Positions 51,115 through 59,984 of a stretch of 64,000 nt of DNA are shown piece after piece; position 1 is the first letter of the stretch, and each line of letters opens with the position of its first letter. The DNA is from Cyclobacteriaceae bacterium. GTDB lineage: Bacteria > Bacteroidota > Bacteroidia > Cytophagales > Cyclobacteriaceae. The stretch lies in NCBI GenBank assembly GCA_020436085.1, contig JAGQYM010000002.1, forward strand, positions 89,117-153,116. Reading direction: 5' to 3'. The position numbers were made by a program, and so were the translations under genes. The notes below the pieces were generated by a model, which saw only the letters and a list, made by a program, of their open reading frames with translations, made no database searches and was not told the DNA's origin.

Positions 51115-53037
51115 ATGAAGACCCTATTAAAATCTTTCTACTTGCTGTTAACTGTGCTTATGCTGGGATGTAGCAGTGGCAAGCACGAGCAACCTCCAAA
51201 ACAATATTCGATCAGCCAGTTTATGGATATTGTTCAAATCGGTGGAAGTTCATTTTCGCCTGATGAGACTAAGATCCTCTTTAGCAGCAAAGAGACTGGA
51301 ATATTCAATGCGTTTGAGGTGGACATTTCGACTGGTGAGAAAAAGCAACTGACCAACTCGACCACCAACGCGGTGTTTGCGAATTCTTACTTTCCCTCTG
51401 ATAACCGCATCATCGTGCAAAGTGATCAGGGGGGAAATGAGATTACGCATTTATTCGTTCGTAATCCTGATGGCTCAATGAATGATCTCATTCAGGACAG
51501 CACGGCTAAGGCTCAATTTTATGGCTGGAGTTATAACAACAAGTTGCTCTATTATGTCTCCAACGGACGAGACAAACGTTATTTTGATTTGTACAAGGTT
51601 CAGGTAGACAAGGATCAAAGTGAGGACAAGGTTTATGCGGCAGAGATGACCTACAAGAATACTGAAGGCCTTAATCCGACTGTGATATCAACCGATGACC
51701 GATACATCGCTCTGTCCAAGTCAATCACTACCAATAACTCTGACATGTATTTGTTGGACACTCAAACCGGTGAGTCAAAACTTTTATCAGCACATGAGGG
51801 AGATGTTCAATATGCCCCTCAATACTTTAGCCTTGACGGTAAAAAGCTCTTTTATCTGACCGATGCCGGAAGCGAGTTTCAATATCTGGCCAGTTACGAC
51901 ATCGCGACAGGAGAAAGTGAGAAGATTCAGGAAGAGCCCTGGGATATTCTTTATGCCTATCGATCCAGAAATGGAAAATATCGTGTGGTAGCGATCAACA
52001 ACGATGCCCGTACGGAGATCAAAATCTTTGAAGAAGCAACGGGGCAATTGGTTGAGCTTCCAAAATTACCTAGTGGAGAAATCACTAATGTGAATATTTC
52101 TGATAGCGAGAAGATCATGTCATTTTACGTGAGCAGCTCAAAGTCTCCGAACAATCTGTTTGTTTACAACTTTGAAACAAAGGAAGTCAAGCAGCTCACA
52201 AATACGATGACTGCTGAAATAAGTCCTGATGATCTCGTGGAAGGTCAGGTCATTCGTTACACATCTTTTGATGGTATGGAGATCCCTGCTCTGTTATACA
52301 AGCCCAAGGGAATCGCTGAAGGAGAAAAGGTACCAGCTCTGCTGTGGATTCATGGTGGTCCAGGAGGACAAACGAGATTAAACTACAGTCCGGTGATTCA
52401 GCATCTGGTGAATCATGGTTATGCGATACTGGCTGTAAATAACCGTGGCAGCTCGGGATATGGAAAATCATTTTTCAAAGCGGACGACAAAAGACATGGA
52501 CAGGATGATTTGCGTGACTGCGTTGAATCAAAGAAGTTTCTTGCCACACTTCCGTATATCGACACGGAAAAAATAGGAATCGCGGGTGGAAGCTATGGTG
52601 GCTATATGGTAATGGCAGCGCTGACATTTGCACCGGAAGAATTTACAGTGGGTGTCAATTTTTTTGGCGTAACGAATTGGCTTCGCACCTTGAAAAGTAT
52701 TCCACCCTGGTGGGAATCTTTCAAGATCGCGTTGTACACTGAAATGGGAGATCCGGTAGAAGATTCGGTGATGCTCTATAATAAGTCTCCACTTTTCCAT
52801 GCCAGCGAAATAACCAAACCATTTATTGTACTTCAGGGAAGCAACGATCCGAGGGTGTTGCAGGTGGAGTCCGATGAGATTGTGGAAGAGGCCAGGAACA
52901 ATGGAGTTCCGGTGGAGTACGTAATCTTCCCGGACGAGGGACATGGTTTTGTGAAAAAGGAAAACAACATCAAGGCATCAGAAGAGATACTCAAATTCCT
53001 GGATAAATATTTAAAGGGAAGTGAAAAGCCCGTTTGA
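51115..53037 (+). CDS. S9 family prolyl oligopeptidase-type lipoprotein peptidase
   Basis: The 640-residue protein has a lipoprotein signal (LMLGC, Cys 19), a WD/PD40-type beta-propeller (about 35-350) and an alpha/beta hydrolase peptidase domain (about 370-640). The catalytic triad is visible: S493 in GGSYGGYM, D578 in GSNDPRVL and H610 in DEGHGF; the oxyanion segment WIHGGPGGQ is present too. Members cut short peptides, often after proline or from the N-terminus. The lipobox predicts attachment to the periplasmic or outer-membrane side. It is followed by a strong terminator shared with nfu. Confidence 0.93.
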   Translation: MKTLLKSFYLLLTVLMLGCSSGKHEQPPKQYSISQFMDIVQIGGSSFSPDETKILFSSKETGIFNAFEVDISTGEKKQLTNSTTNAVFANSYFPSDNRIIVQSDQGGNEITHLFVRNPDGSMNDLIQDSTAKAQFYGWSYNNKLLYYVSNGRDKRYFDLYKVQVDKDQSEDKVYAAEMTYKNTEGLNPTVISTDDRYIALSKSITTNNSDMYLLDTQTGESKLLSAHEGDVQYAPQYFSLDGKKLFYLTDAGSEFQYLASYDIATGESEKIQEEPWDILYAYRSRNGKYRVVAINNDARTEIKIFEEATGQLVELPKLPSGEITNVNISDSEKIMSFYVSSSKSPNNLFVYNFETKEVKQLTNTMTAEISPDDLVEGQVIRYTSFDGMEIPALLYKPKGIAEGEKVPALLWIHGGPGGQTRLNYSPVIQHLVNHGYAILAVNNRGSSGYGKSFFKADDKRHGQDDLRDCVESKKFLATLPYIDTEKIGIAGGSYGGYMVMAALTFAPEEFTVGVNFFGVTNWLRTLKSIPPWWESFKIALYTEMGDPVEDSVMLYNKSPLFHASEITKPFIVLQGSNDPRVLQVESDEIVEEARNNGVPVEYVIFPDEGHGFVKKENNIKASEEILKFLDKYLKGSEKPV

Positions 53038-53052
53038 GAGGACTCTCAAGTA

Positions 53053-53081
53053 CAAAAAAGGGGGACAATCCCCCTTTTTTG
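53053..53081. terminator. Bidirectional rho-independent terminator between the S9 peptidase and nfu
   Basis: A perfect 12-bp stem, CAAAAAAGGGGG (53053-53064) / CCCCCTTTTTTG (53070-53081), with a 5-base loop. The A- and T-tracts flank both sides, so it serves the two convergent genes. Confidence 0.9.
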
Positions 53082-53104
53082 TTTTTCTATGACTGGCTTG
53101 TTAT

Positions 53105-53683
53105 TTAGCCGAGTGCCTCTACTGCCTGAACTTCTTCAGGCATCATTCGCTTGAAAAGGTTTTCGATACCCGCCTTCAACGTGATAGTTGAAGAGGGACA
53201 TCCGCTACACGAACCCTGCAGTGTGACAGTAACCACACCTTCTCTGAAAGAATGAAAAGTGATAGCGCCACCATCTTGTTCTACAGCTGGACGAATGTAC
53301 TCGTCAAGGATGGTTTTGATCTTGGTTACCGTTTCAGAATCCTCGCTTGATGATTCTTCCTCCGGGCTGTTGTTGTCCAAAATCAATTTACCTGCTTCTA
53401 GAAAATTTTTTATGTGATTCCGAACAGTGTCCTGAACCTCGATCCATTGCACATCTTCGTTTTTGGTCACCGTGACAAAGTTGCTCATGTAGAACACACG
53501 ATTGACAAATGGGTAGCTGAATAGCTCCTGGGCAAGGGGAGCATCTTTCGCGCTTTCAGGGTTAGGAAAGTCAAAACTCATGCCTTCGGGCACCAGCATT
53601 TCGTTCACCACAAACTTCAGAGAGTTCGGGTTCGGATTTGATTCCAGATAGATGTGAATGTTTTTTGGAGTGGCCTGTAGCAT
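53105..53683 (-). CDS. Fe-S cluster carrier, NifU/Nfu family
   Basis: The 192-residue protein joins an Nfu N-terminal domain (IYLESNPNPNSLKFVVN, about 10-95) with a NifU C-terminal domain whose CSGCPSS motif (near 160) binds and passes on a [4Fe-4S] cluster. A glutamate/serine-rich linker lies between. It would deliver clusters to apo-proteins; RimO, QueG and others in this window need such clusters. It has a -7 promoter box 23 bases upstream and the shared terminator downstream. Confidence 0.93.
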   Translation of the reverse strand: MLQATPKNIHIYLESNPNPNSLKFVVNEMLVPEGMSFDFPNPESAKDAPLAQELFSYPFVNRVFYMSNFVTVTKNEDVQWIEVQDTVRNHIKNFLEAGKLILDNNSPEEESSSEDSETVTKIKTILDEYIRPAVEQDGGAITFHSFREGVVTVTLQGSCSGCPSSTITLKAGIENLFKRMMPEEVQAVEALG

Positions 53684-53706
53684 GAAATCTCGCGTTTATT
53701 GGGCAA

Positions 53707-53714
53707 CAAAATTA
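53707..53714 (-). promoter_or_regulatory. -7 element for the nfu gene
   Basis: The minus strand reads TAATTTTG, an exact TAnnTTTG match, 23 bases before the ATG at 53683. Confidence 0.5.
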
Positions 53715-53862
53715 TGGAAATAAAGTTCGACCGGCATTGTATTTCAGCGATTTGTCCTTCAAACCATCCATACAACTCGCTATCCAATTATGTGCTGCCA
53801 AAAGCCAACTTTTCATATATTCACCAGTTAATGTTGTTTTAAAACTTCAAAAATTCCCTCGC

Positions 53863-55236
53863 TTGAATCAAAAGAAACTAGGCACGCTGATACTGGGATT
53901 GTTCAGCATCGCCACTCTGCTCCACCTCCTGACTTACTATACATCGCTGGCTCTGCCCGAAATTATCCTGGTTGGTGGCCGCTGGATCACTGTCGCCTTT
54001 ATCATTCTCTATGCGATAAGGAAAGGATCACTTACTACGTGGATTCTTTTGAGTATGATGATAGGCGTAGAAATAGGGCTAAACTTCCCGCACTTCGCGC
54101 AGAACCTGCAGGTGTTGAGCAAGATATTCCTTAGCCTGGTAAAGACGATCATTGCGCCAATACTCTTCTCCACCTTGGTTGTGGGAATTGCTGGTCATTC
54201 CAACCTCAAGCAAGTTGGACGTATGGGCTGGAAATCGATTTTGTACTTTGAGGTGGTGACAACCCTCGCGTTGGTGATTGGTTTGATAGCGATTAATTTG
54301 ACGCAAGCAGGAGCCGGCATTGTTTTGCCGGAAGGCTTCAATCAGGAACTACCAGAAGCCAAAGCTCAAACGTGGTCGGAAGTTATCCTCCATGTATTTC
54401 CAGAAAACATTGTGAAGTCCGTTTACCATGGAGATGTTTTACCAATCGTGGTGTTCAGTGTGATTTTTGGAATTGCACTTGCCATGTTGCCGGAAGCCAA
54501 GAAAAAACCGATGCTGGAGTTCTCAGAGAGTCTGGCCGAAGCCATGTTCAAATTTACCAACATAATAATGCACTTTGCTCCCTTTGGTGTGGGTGCAGCG
54601 ATAGCTGTGACTGTTGGTCACTTGGGGGTTGACATCCTTACTTCATTGCTCAAATTGTTGTTTACGCTTTATGGATCGTTGATCGCATTCATGCTTTTAG
54701 TGTTATTGCCTATCGCGTCATTCTTGAAAGTTCCGGTACGCAAATTTATTCGTGCTGTATCAGAACCTGTGTCCATAGCATTTGCGACTACCAGCTCAGA
54801 GTCTGCATTGCCCAAGGCGATGGAGAACATGGAGAAACTAGGCGTGCCAAGAAAAATTGTGTCGTTTGTTTTGCCGACTGGCTACACTTTCAACCTTGAT
54901 GGAACGACTCTTTACCTTTCACTAGCGGCTGTGTTTGTGGCGCAAGCTGCGGGCATTGACCTTACAATCGGCCAGCAATTATTAATGGGACTTACACTGA
55001 TGCTTACCAGCAAGGGTGTGGCAGGCGTTCCCCGTGCATCTCTTGTCATTCTATTGGGCACGGCTGCATCATTTGGTCTGCCGCTGTGGCCCATTATGGC
55101 GATACTTGGTATCGATGAGCTAATGGACATGGCAAGAACATCAGTTAACGTGACTGGGAATTGCCTGGCAACAGTTGTGATTGCGAAGTGGGAAAAGGAA
55201 TATAAGGAACCCGAGGGTGAGGTTAACTTTGATTAG
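53863..55236 (+). CDS. Dicarboxylate/amino acid:cation symporter (first paralogue)
   Basis: This is a DAACS/SLC1-type transporter with eight helices and two re-entrant loops. It has the serine-rich loop TTSSESALPKAM, the NLDGT motif (YTFNLDGTTLY), the second re-entrant loop TSKGVAGVPRAS and the substrate motif SVNVTGNC. The start is unsure: no ATG is available near the N-terminus. The TTG at 53863 (457 residues, MNQKKLGTLI) fits better than the TTG at 53737, which adds 42 atypical residues. It carries two extra hydrophobic segments at its N-terminus (about residues 5-60) compared with the second copy. Its 3' end overlaps the convergent paralogue by 14 bases. Confidence 0.85.
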   Translation: MNQKKLGTLILGLFSIATLLHLLTYYTSLALPEIILVGGRWITVAFIILYAIRKGSLTTWILLSMMIGVEIGLNFPHFAQNLQVLSKIFLSLVKTIIAPILFSTLVVGIAGHSNLKQVGRMGWKSILYFEVVTTLALVIGLIAINLTQAGAGIVLPEGFNQELPEAKAQTWSEVILHVFPENIVKSVYHGDVLPIVVFSVIFGIALAMLPEAKKKPMLEFSESLAEAMFKFTNIIMHFAPFGVGAAIAVTVGHLGVDILTSLLKLLFTLYGSLIAFMLLVLLPIASFLKVPVRKFIRAVSEPVSIAFATTSSESALPKAMENMEKLGVPRKIVSFVLPTGYTFNLDGTTLYLSLAAVFVAQAAGIDLTIGQQLLMGLTLMLTSKGVAGVPRASLVILLGTAASFGLPLWPIMAILGIDELMDMARTSVNVTGNCLATVVIAKWEKEYKEPEGEVNFD

Positions 55237-56530
55237 CCTCCGCTTTTGATTTGATCGCAGCGAGTTCCTCTTCGCTTTTGATTTCATTTTCTGAACTGGC
55301 AATTACTGCTGCGATGGTACTGTCTCCAGTGACATTGACTGCTGTTCGTAGCATATCAAGAGGACGATCTACAGCAAGGATTAATGCAAGTCCAGCTGGA
55401 TCCAAACCCACTGATTCCAAAACGATAATCAGCATAATGATGCCCGCACCCGGAACGGCAGCTGCGCCAATGGAGGCGAGTACCGCAGTCATAAGAATAG
55501 TGAGTTGCTGACCAATGCTCAAATCAATTCCGAAAGCTTGTGCAATGAAAACTGCCGACACGCCTTGATGAATACTCGTACCATCCATGTTGATGGTAGC
55601 ACCAAGTGGCAACACAAAGCTTGAGACTTCTTCTGAAACTCCAAGATTTTTTTCAGCGCAATCCATGGTGATGGGCAATGTAGCTGCACTCGAACTTGTT
55701 GAGAAACCAAGAATCTGTGCCGGCAATACTGCCTTCATAAAACGGGCGTATCGCACCTTGGTAAATGCTTTCAGGATCAACGGGTACGACACAAACACCA
55801 TCACCGCGAGGCCAAGCACCACGTTGAGGCTGTAGACGCTTAATGCTTTCAGCAATTCCAAATCAATGTTTAGACTGGCAAGCAAAGCGAACACACCAAC
55901 AGGTGCATACATCATGATAATGTTTACAATGGAAAGTATCACCGTGTTTGCTCCATCGAAAAAACTTTTGACTGGAGCTACCTTTTCTTTTGGTGACATG
56001 ATCATAGCTACTCCAAACAAGATGGAGAAGAAGATCACCTGAAGCATATTGGTGTTATCGGAAAAAGAATTGAACAGGTTATCAGGAACGATATTTACCA
56101 ATATTTGAAGTGGGCCTTGCTCTTTGGTGCTGTGAGCTGTTACGATACTTGTATCAAGATCCGAAGCGAATGTTTCGCGCAAATAGTCTCTTCTATCCTC
56201 AGAAAGATATTTGCCAGGGTCAATCATGTTTACCAATGTCAAACCGATTGTAACCGCGAGAATCGTGGTTCCGATATAGAGTGCAATAGTTTTACCTCCC
56301 ATGCGCGATAGCTTACTCACGTCAGAGAGATTGGAAACCCCATCGATAAGCGATACGATAATCAATGGAACCGCTATAAGTTTTAGGCAATTGATGAAGA
56401 TGGTACCAAATGGCCTTATCCAATCGTGTGTAAATTCGGTAAGTCCGAGAGGTGTAGCCAGAATTCCCCAGATGAGCCCAACGCCCATGCCAATGAGAAT
56501 TTTTGCATATAAGGGGAGTTTCTTTTTCAT
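55223..56530 (-). CDS. Dicarboxylate/amino acid:cation symporter (second paralogue)
   Basis: The 435-residue DAACS transporter has the full set of motifs: STSSSAATLP, GATINMDGT, the AAAVPGAGIIM loop and AVNVTGDST, which bind the carboxylate substrate and sodium or proton. A long periplasmic segment lies between helices 3 and 4 (about 110-155), as in glutamate/aspartate carriers. An acidic tail (SENEIKSEEELAA) ends the chain. It is the last gene of a minus-strand run after batD, aroC and the DUF1801 gene. It ends overlapping the first paralogue, so the two related transporters face each other. Confidence 0.92.
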   Translation of the reverse strand: MKKKLPLYAKILIGMGVGLIWGILATPLGLTEFTHDWIRPFGTIFINCLKLIAVPLIIVSLIDGVSNLSDVSKLSRMGGKTIALYIGTTILAVTIGLTLVNMIDPGKYLSEDRRDYLRETFASDLDTSIVTAHSTKEQGPLQILVNIVPDNLFNSFSDNTNMLQVIFFSILFGVAMIMSPKEKVAPVKSFFDGANTVILSIVNIIMMYAPVGVFALLASLNIDLELLKALSVYSLNVVLGLAVMVFVSYPLILKAFTKVRYARFMKAVLPAQILGFSTSSSAATLPITMDCAEKNLGVSEEVSSFVLPLGATINMDGTSIHQGVSAVFIAQAFGIDLSIGQQLTILMTAVLASIGAAAVPGAGIIMLIIVLESVGLDPAGLALILAVDRPLDMLRTAVNVTGDSTIAAVIASSENEIKSEEELAAIKSKAEANQS

Positions 56531-56561
56531 GGGCGATGATCGATTTTCTAAAATAACCCAT

Positions 56562-56578
56562 CTGGTAAAGAATACCAG
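56562..56578. repeat. Inverted repeat upstream of the second symporter gene
   Basis: CTGGTA (56562-56567) and TACCAG (56573-56578) with a 5-base spacer form a perfect 17-bp inverted repeat, 31 bases upstream of the ATG. It could be a regulator-binding site or a small hairpin; there is no T-tail. Confidence 0.35.
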
Positions 56579-56603
56579 CTTATCAATGAATTTCTTGAGG
56601 TGG

Positions 56604-57026
56604 TCAACCCACTTTGTACTTCTTCTTCATGTATTTCACGGATTCACCGATCAATTTTTGAAGTACATTTTGATCCACGTCATCAAGTTTTTTAAGGTAG
56701 AGGCACGATTTGCCCGTCTTGTATTTGCCCAACTTGCTCATTAAGCCATCATACTTATCAAAGCCCGGCATTATATAGAGCGTTAGATTTTGGGCTCGTG
56801 GTGAAAAAGCAGTGAGAGGCCAATCGCCTTCCTTTCCTGAGGCATATGTATAATGATAGGAGCCAAACCCAACAATACTGGCTCCCCACATCATAGGCTT
56901 TTCACCAGTAGCTTTCTTCATCAGTTCAAGCACCTTAAGGCAATCTTCCTTTCGCTGCTTGTCTTTTACTTTACTTAGAAATCCTTCAACGCTGTCAGCG
57001 TTCTTTTTGGTTTTGGGCTCAGCCAT
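56604..57026 (-). CDS. DUF1801 domain protein
   Basis: The 140-residue cytoplasmic protein matches DUF1801 (YdhG-like fold): VEGFLSKVKDKQRKEDCL, then MMWGASIVGFGSYHYTYASG and a basic C-terminus (VKYMKKKYKVG). No reaction is established for the family. It begins 2 bases after aroC and is probably co-transcribed with it. Confidence 0.87.
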   Translation of the reverse strand: MAEPKTKKNADSVEGFLSKVKDKQRKEDCLKVLELMKKATGEKPMMWGASIVGFGSYHYTYASGKEGDWPLTAFSPRAQNLTLYIMPGFDKYDGLMSKLGKYKTGKSCLYLKKLDDVDQNVLQKLIGESVKYMKKKYKVG

Positions 57027-57028
57027 TG

Positions 57029-58102
57029 CTATCTCAATTTTGATACTTCGTTGCGCAAGACAAAATCTGCAATCACTAATGCGGCCATTGACTCAACAAT
57101 CGGTACGGCTCGTGGAACAACACAAGGATCGTGTCTTCCTTTCCCTTTCACCGTTGTTGCTTCACCCTCTTTGTTCACACTTTGCTGATCTTTCATAATT
57201 GTGGCCACCGGTTTGAAGGCGACATTAAAATAAATGTCCTCTCCATTTGAAATACCACCTTGCACTCCTCCAGAATGGTTTGTTTTAGTTCTGATCTTTC
57301 CGCCTTCGTTTACAAACTCATCATTGTGCTGTGATCCGCGAAGGCTGACGCCCTCAAAGCCACTTCCATACTCAAATCCCTTTACAGCATTAATACTAAG
57401 CATCGCCTTGCCAAGTTCTGCGTGCAGCTTGTCAAATACTGGTTCGCCAAGACCTACTGGTGTGCCCTGAACTACGCATGTTACCAAACCTCCAATTGTG
57501 TCTTGATCTTTTCTCACTTCATCAATCAGTGCGATCATCTTGCTAGCCGTTGTTGAATCAGGACAGCGCACTATGTTCTCTTCTGTCTTACTCAAATCCA
57601 TGTCGGAGTAGTGGGGGGCTTTGATGTCCCCAACCTGTGATACAAAGGCGTTGATGTTAACGTTATATTTTTTCAAGAAAAGTTTTGCAATTGCTCCTGC
57701 GGCAACGCGGGCTGCTGTTTCTCTTGCGGAACTCCTTCCTCCGCCTCTGTAATCTCGAGTTCCATATTTCTGCTCATAGGTGAAGTCAGCATGCGATGGG
57801 CGAAACGACTTTGCAATGTGTGAGTAGTCTTTGCTGCGCTGATCTTCGTTTTCGATCACTATCGCGATGGGCGTGCCGGTTGTCTTTCCCTCAAAAACCC
57901 CTGATAGAATTTTGAAGGTGTCACTTTCTTTGCGCTGAGTAGTGATTTTCGACTGGCCTGGTTTTCTGCGATCAAGTTCTGACTGGATATAGGCCTCGTC
58001 AATTTTCAGCCCTGCCGGACATCCATCTATCACCACGCCTATTGCCGGGCCGTGTGATTCACCGAAACTAGTTATTCTAAAAAGCTTGCCGTAGGAATTC
58101 AT
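57029..58102 (-). CDS. aroC: Chorismate synthase
   Basis: AroC makes chorismate from EPSP, the last step of the shikimate pathway, with reduced FMN. The 357 residues hold the three family signatures: [18 protein letters not shown] near the start, the middle [18 protein letters not shown], and the late RGSQHNDEF and [15 protein letters not shown] segments. Length is typical. A GAACTTTG element (58107-58114, minus) lies 4 bases upstream of the ATG, seven of eight matches to TAnnTTTG. BatD lies upstream and DUF1801 downstream on the same strand. Confidence 0.96.
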   Translation of the reverse strand: MNSYGKLFRITSFGESHGPAIGVVIDGCPAGLKIDEAYIQSELDRRKPGQSKITTQRKESDTFKILSGVFEGKTTGTPIAIVIENEDQRSKDYSHIAKSFRPSHADFTYEQKYGTRDYRGGGRSSARETAARVAAGAIAKLFLKKYNVNINAFVSQVGDIKAPHYSDMDLSKTEENIVRCPDSTTASKMIALIDEVRKDQDTIGGLVTCVVQGTPVGLGEPVFDKLHAELGKAMLSINAVKGFEYGSGFEGVSLRGSQHNDEFVNEGGKIRTKTNHSGGVQGGISNGEDIYFNVAFKPVATIMKDQQSVNKEGEATTVKGKGRHDPCVVPRAVPIVESMAALVIADFVLRNEVSKLR

Positions 58103-58162
58103 AACTCAAAGTTCAACATTCAAGCTTCCGGGTCCGTTGAATTTTGAACCTTAAATCTTGAA

Positions 58163-59611
58163 TTACTTTTTAAAAACAAGGAACACTGAAGCTCCTAACA
58201 TCAGCAAGATAAAAAGATTGGCGCCAATTTTTATCCAGTTGCCATCCATTGAAGAGTGAAGAGTGTTGTCGGCAACGGCAATGCGGTCATAAAATGAACC
58301 CTGATCTTTGTTCTCAATCACCTGGTTTCGTTGACTTTCGCCTGTCACGGAGACTGAATAATTTGATTTTAGTGTATCGTATCGATTTGTTTTTGGATTG
58401 AAGAAAACCCATCGGAAGTATTCGCCTAAATCATAATCACCTGGCTCTTTAGGTATGAGGTAGTAGCTGAATGTTTTGGCTCCGACCACGCGACCATTTT
58501 CACGTTTCACATTCTGCTTCATGTTAGGCTCATAAAAGTCGAAGTTGTTGTCTTGCGAAACTTTTGGTTTGTCGATGGCGGAAATGTTGCCTTCTCCGTA
58601 AACGCTGAATTCATATGAAACACTTTGACCAGTTTTCAGATTTATAGAACCTAGGTTTTCGTTCAGATGGTAATCACCCACTGCGACAGATTCCTTCATT
58701 GGATGAGGAGGAAGTTCTTTTACTTTAATGGTTTTTGCCTTGGAGTAAAAAGTTTTGTAGTCTTCTTTTCTGTTCTGCCCGAAGAAAGAAGGGTTCTTCG
58801 CGACCTTAAACTTGATCATCTCAAGACCTACACTCGGGAAGACAATAGGTTGTGTATTGAGAGGATAAAAAGTTGCCTGATAAATTTTATATTGAGTATA
58901 AAACTTTCCTCCGATTTCGATCGATTCACCTTCTATGTTTTCAATGTTAAAATTCTCCTCCCAACAGGTAGATGGTCTTAGCTTCTTTAAAATATCTGAA
59001 AGCTGTTTGCCAAGATCATGGAACTGCATTGGGGCGCGATTGTTGTCGGCTACAAGAAACGACAATGTGGTTGTAAATCCCTCACCAACATACACTTCAT
59101 CTTTATTGGTAGTTAACGCGAGGAATGCGTCCTCCTTCACATCGACAAATTCAGTATCACCACGTCCGAAAAAGTCATCCATTGGGTCACGATCAAACAG
59201 GCTGCGGAAGGGATCGCGTTGCTGAGATTGAACTGGTGCGCCTACTGTAATTTTTTTTCCTGGTGATGAAATCATTTCATCATTCACCTTGATCTTAAAC
59301 GGTGGCAAAGTAAAAGTTCCCTGACGCGTGGCAATGTAGGTCATTACCACACTTTGCGAGGAACTGATCTGACCGTTGACAATGCTAGTTTGTGATTGCG
59401 TTGATGTGCCTCTTTTTCGGAATCCCTCTATGTCTGGGAAATTGTCATAGTTCTTCAGGCGTTCGTTATTCACCGTTACCGTGATTGTCCAGGCTTGATT
59501 TTCACCTATTTCATCCGGGCCTAGAACGACAGTAATATTCTGACCAAAAACGGACGAAAAAATACCCGTTGCGACAAACAAAAAAGTCGAATAAAGAAGT
59601 TTTTGGTACAT
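58163..59611 (-). CDS. BatD-like oxygen-tolerance protein
   Basis: The 482-residue protein has a signal peptide (MYQKLLYSTFLFVATGIFSS, cleaved after VFGQ) and BatD features: an N-terminal beta-sandwich opening LGPDEIGENQAWTITVTVNN, repeated sandwich domains through about 430, and a C-terminal membrane helix (about 458-478) with a short KK tail. BatD belongs to the Bat (Bacteroides aerotolerance) group of envelope proteins. Here batA, batB, batC and batE are absent and aroC follows, so this copy is outside a bat cluster. A -7 box lies 28 bases upstream. Confidence 0.87.
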   Translation of the reverse strand: MYQKLLYSTFLFVATGIFSSVFGQNITVVLGPDEIGENQAWTITVTVNNERLKNYDNFPDIEGFRKRGTSTQSQTSIVNGQISSSQSVVMTYIATRQGTFTLPPFKIKVNDEMISSPGKKITVGAPVQSQQRDPFRSLFDRDPMDDFFGRGDTEFVDVKEDAFLALTTNKDEVYVGEGFTTTLSFLVADNNRAPMQFHDLGKQLSDILKKLRPSTCWEENFNIENIEGESIEIGGKFYTQYKIYQATFYPLNTQPIVFPSVGLEMIKFKVAKNPSFFGQNRKEDYKTFYSKAKTIKVKELPPHPMKESVAVGDYHLNENLGSINLKTGQSVSYEFSVYGEGNISAIDKPKVSQDNNFDFYEPNMKQNVKRENGRVVGAKTFSYYLIPKEPGDYDLGEYFRWVFFNPKTNRYDTLKSNYSVSVTGESQRNQVIENKDQGSFYDRIAVADNTLHSSMDGNWIKIGANLFILLMLGASVFLVFKK

Positions 59612-59639
59612 ATAATCTCAAATCACATTTCTCGTTTTA

Positions 59640-59647
59640 CAAAAGTA
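59640..59647 (-). promoter_or_regulatory. -7 element for the batD-like gene
   Basis: The minus strand reads TACTTTTG, an exact TAnnTTTG match, 28 bases before the ATG at 59611. A TTG lies 14 bases further up, closer than usual. Confidence 0.5.
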
Positions 59648-59739
59648 GTTTCTTCTTCGTACAATTAAACTGTATTCGTATATTAACAGTTGCGTGATTC
59701 CATGCACATTCTTCACAAAGAACAACCACAAAACAGCCG

Positions 59740-59934
59740 ATGAAAATGCTTAACTATGTTAAAAACGTACTTTCACGAGTAAGTTTTGATGCCAGGCTCT
59801 TTGAAAAAGAGTTGAGAAAAGCGATCAAAATGTTGATTGCAGATGAGATCCAAGAACTCAGACGTTGGTGCTATGCCAACTATGGGAACGAGCATGAAGC
59901 CATCCTCAACAGATGCTTCGTGATGGCAAGTTAG
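59740..59934 (+). CDS. Small cytoplasmic protein of unknown function (64 residues)
   Basis: The ORF starts at ATG 59740 and ends before a strong terminator. The product is amphipathic, mostly helical and charge-rich: NVLSRVSFDARLFEKELRKA, then LQELRRWCYANYG-like sequence (EIQELRRWCYANYG) with two cysteines, C44 and C59. No signal peptide or membrane helix is seen. Coding is supported by clean reading frame, separate divergent placement from batD and its own terminator. I do not recognise a domain and the function is unknown. Confidence 0.65.
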   Translation: MKMLNYVKNVLSRVSFDARLFEKELRKAIKMLIADEIQELRRWCYANYGNEHEAILNRCFVMAS

Positions 59935-59964
59935 TTTTGTTACCGATTTTTAGAAGCCTAAAAG

Positions 59965-59984
59965 ACCCCGGCACACACCGGGGT
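59965..59984. terminator. Bidirectional terminator between the small gene and queG
   Basis: A perfect 7-bp GC-rich stem ACCCCGG (59965-59971) / CCGGGGT (59978-59984) with a 6-base loop (CACACA). T-rich sequence follows on the plus strand and A-rich sequence precedes it, serving both convergent genes. Confidence 0.85.

Noticed and set aside
53737-53862. 42-residue N-terminal extension of the first symporter
   Set aside because: It begins with TTG, adds sequence unlike the family, and starts in the region just upstream of the divergent nfu promoter; the TTG at 53863 gives a typical beginning.
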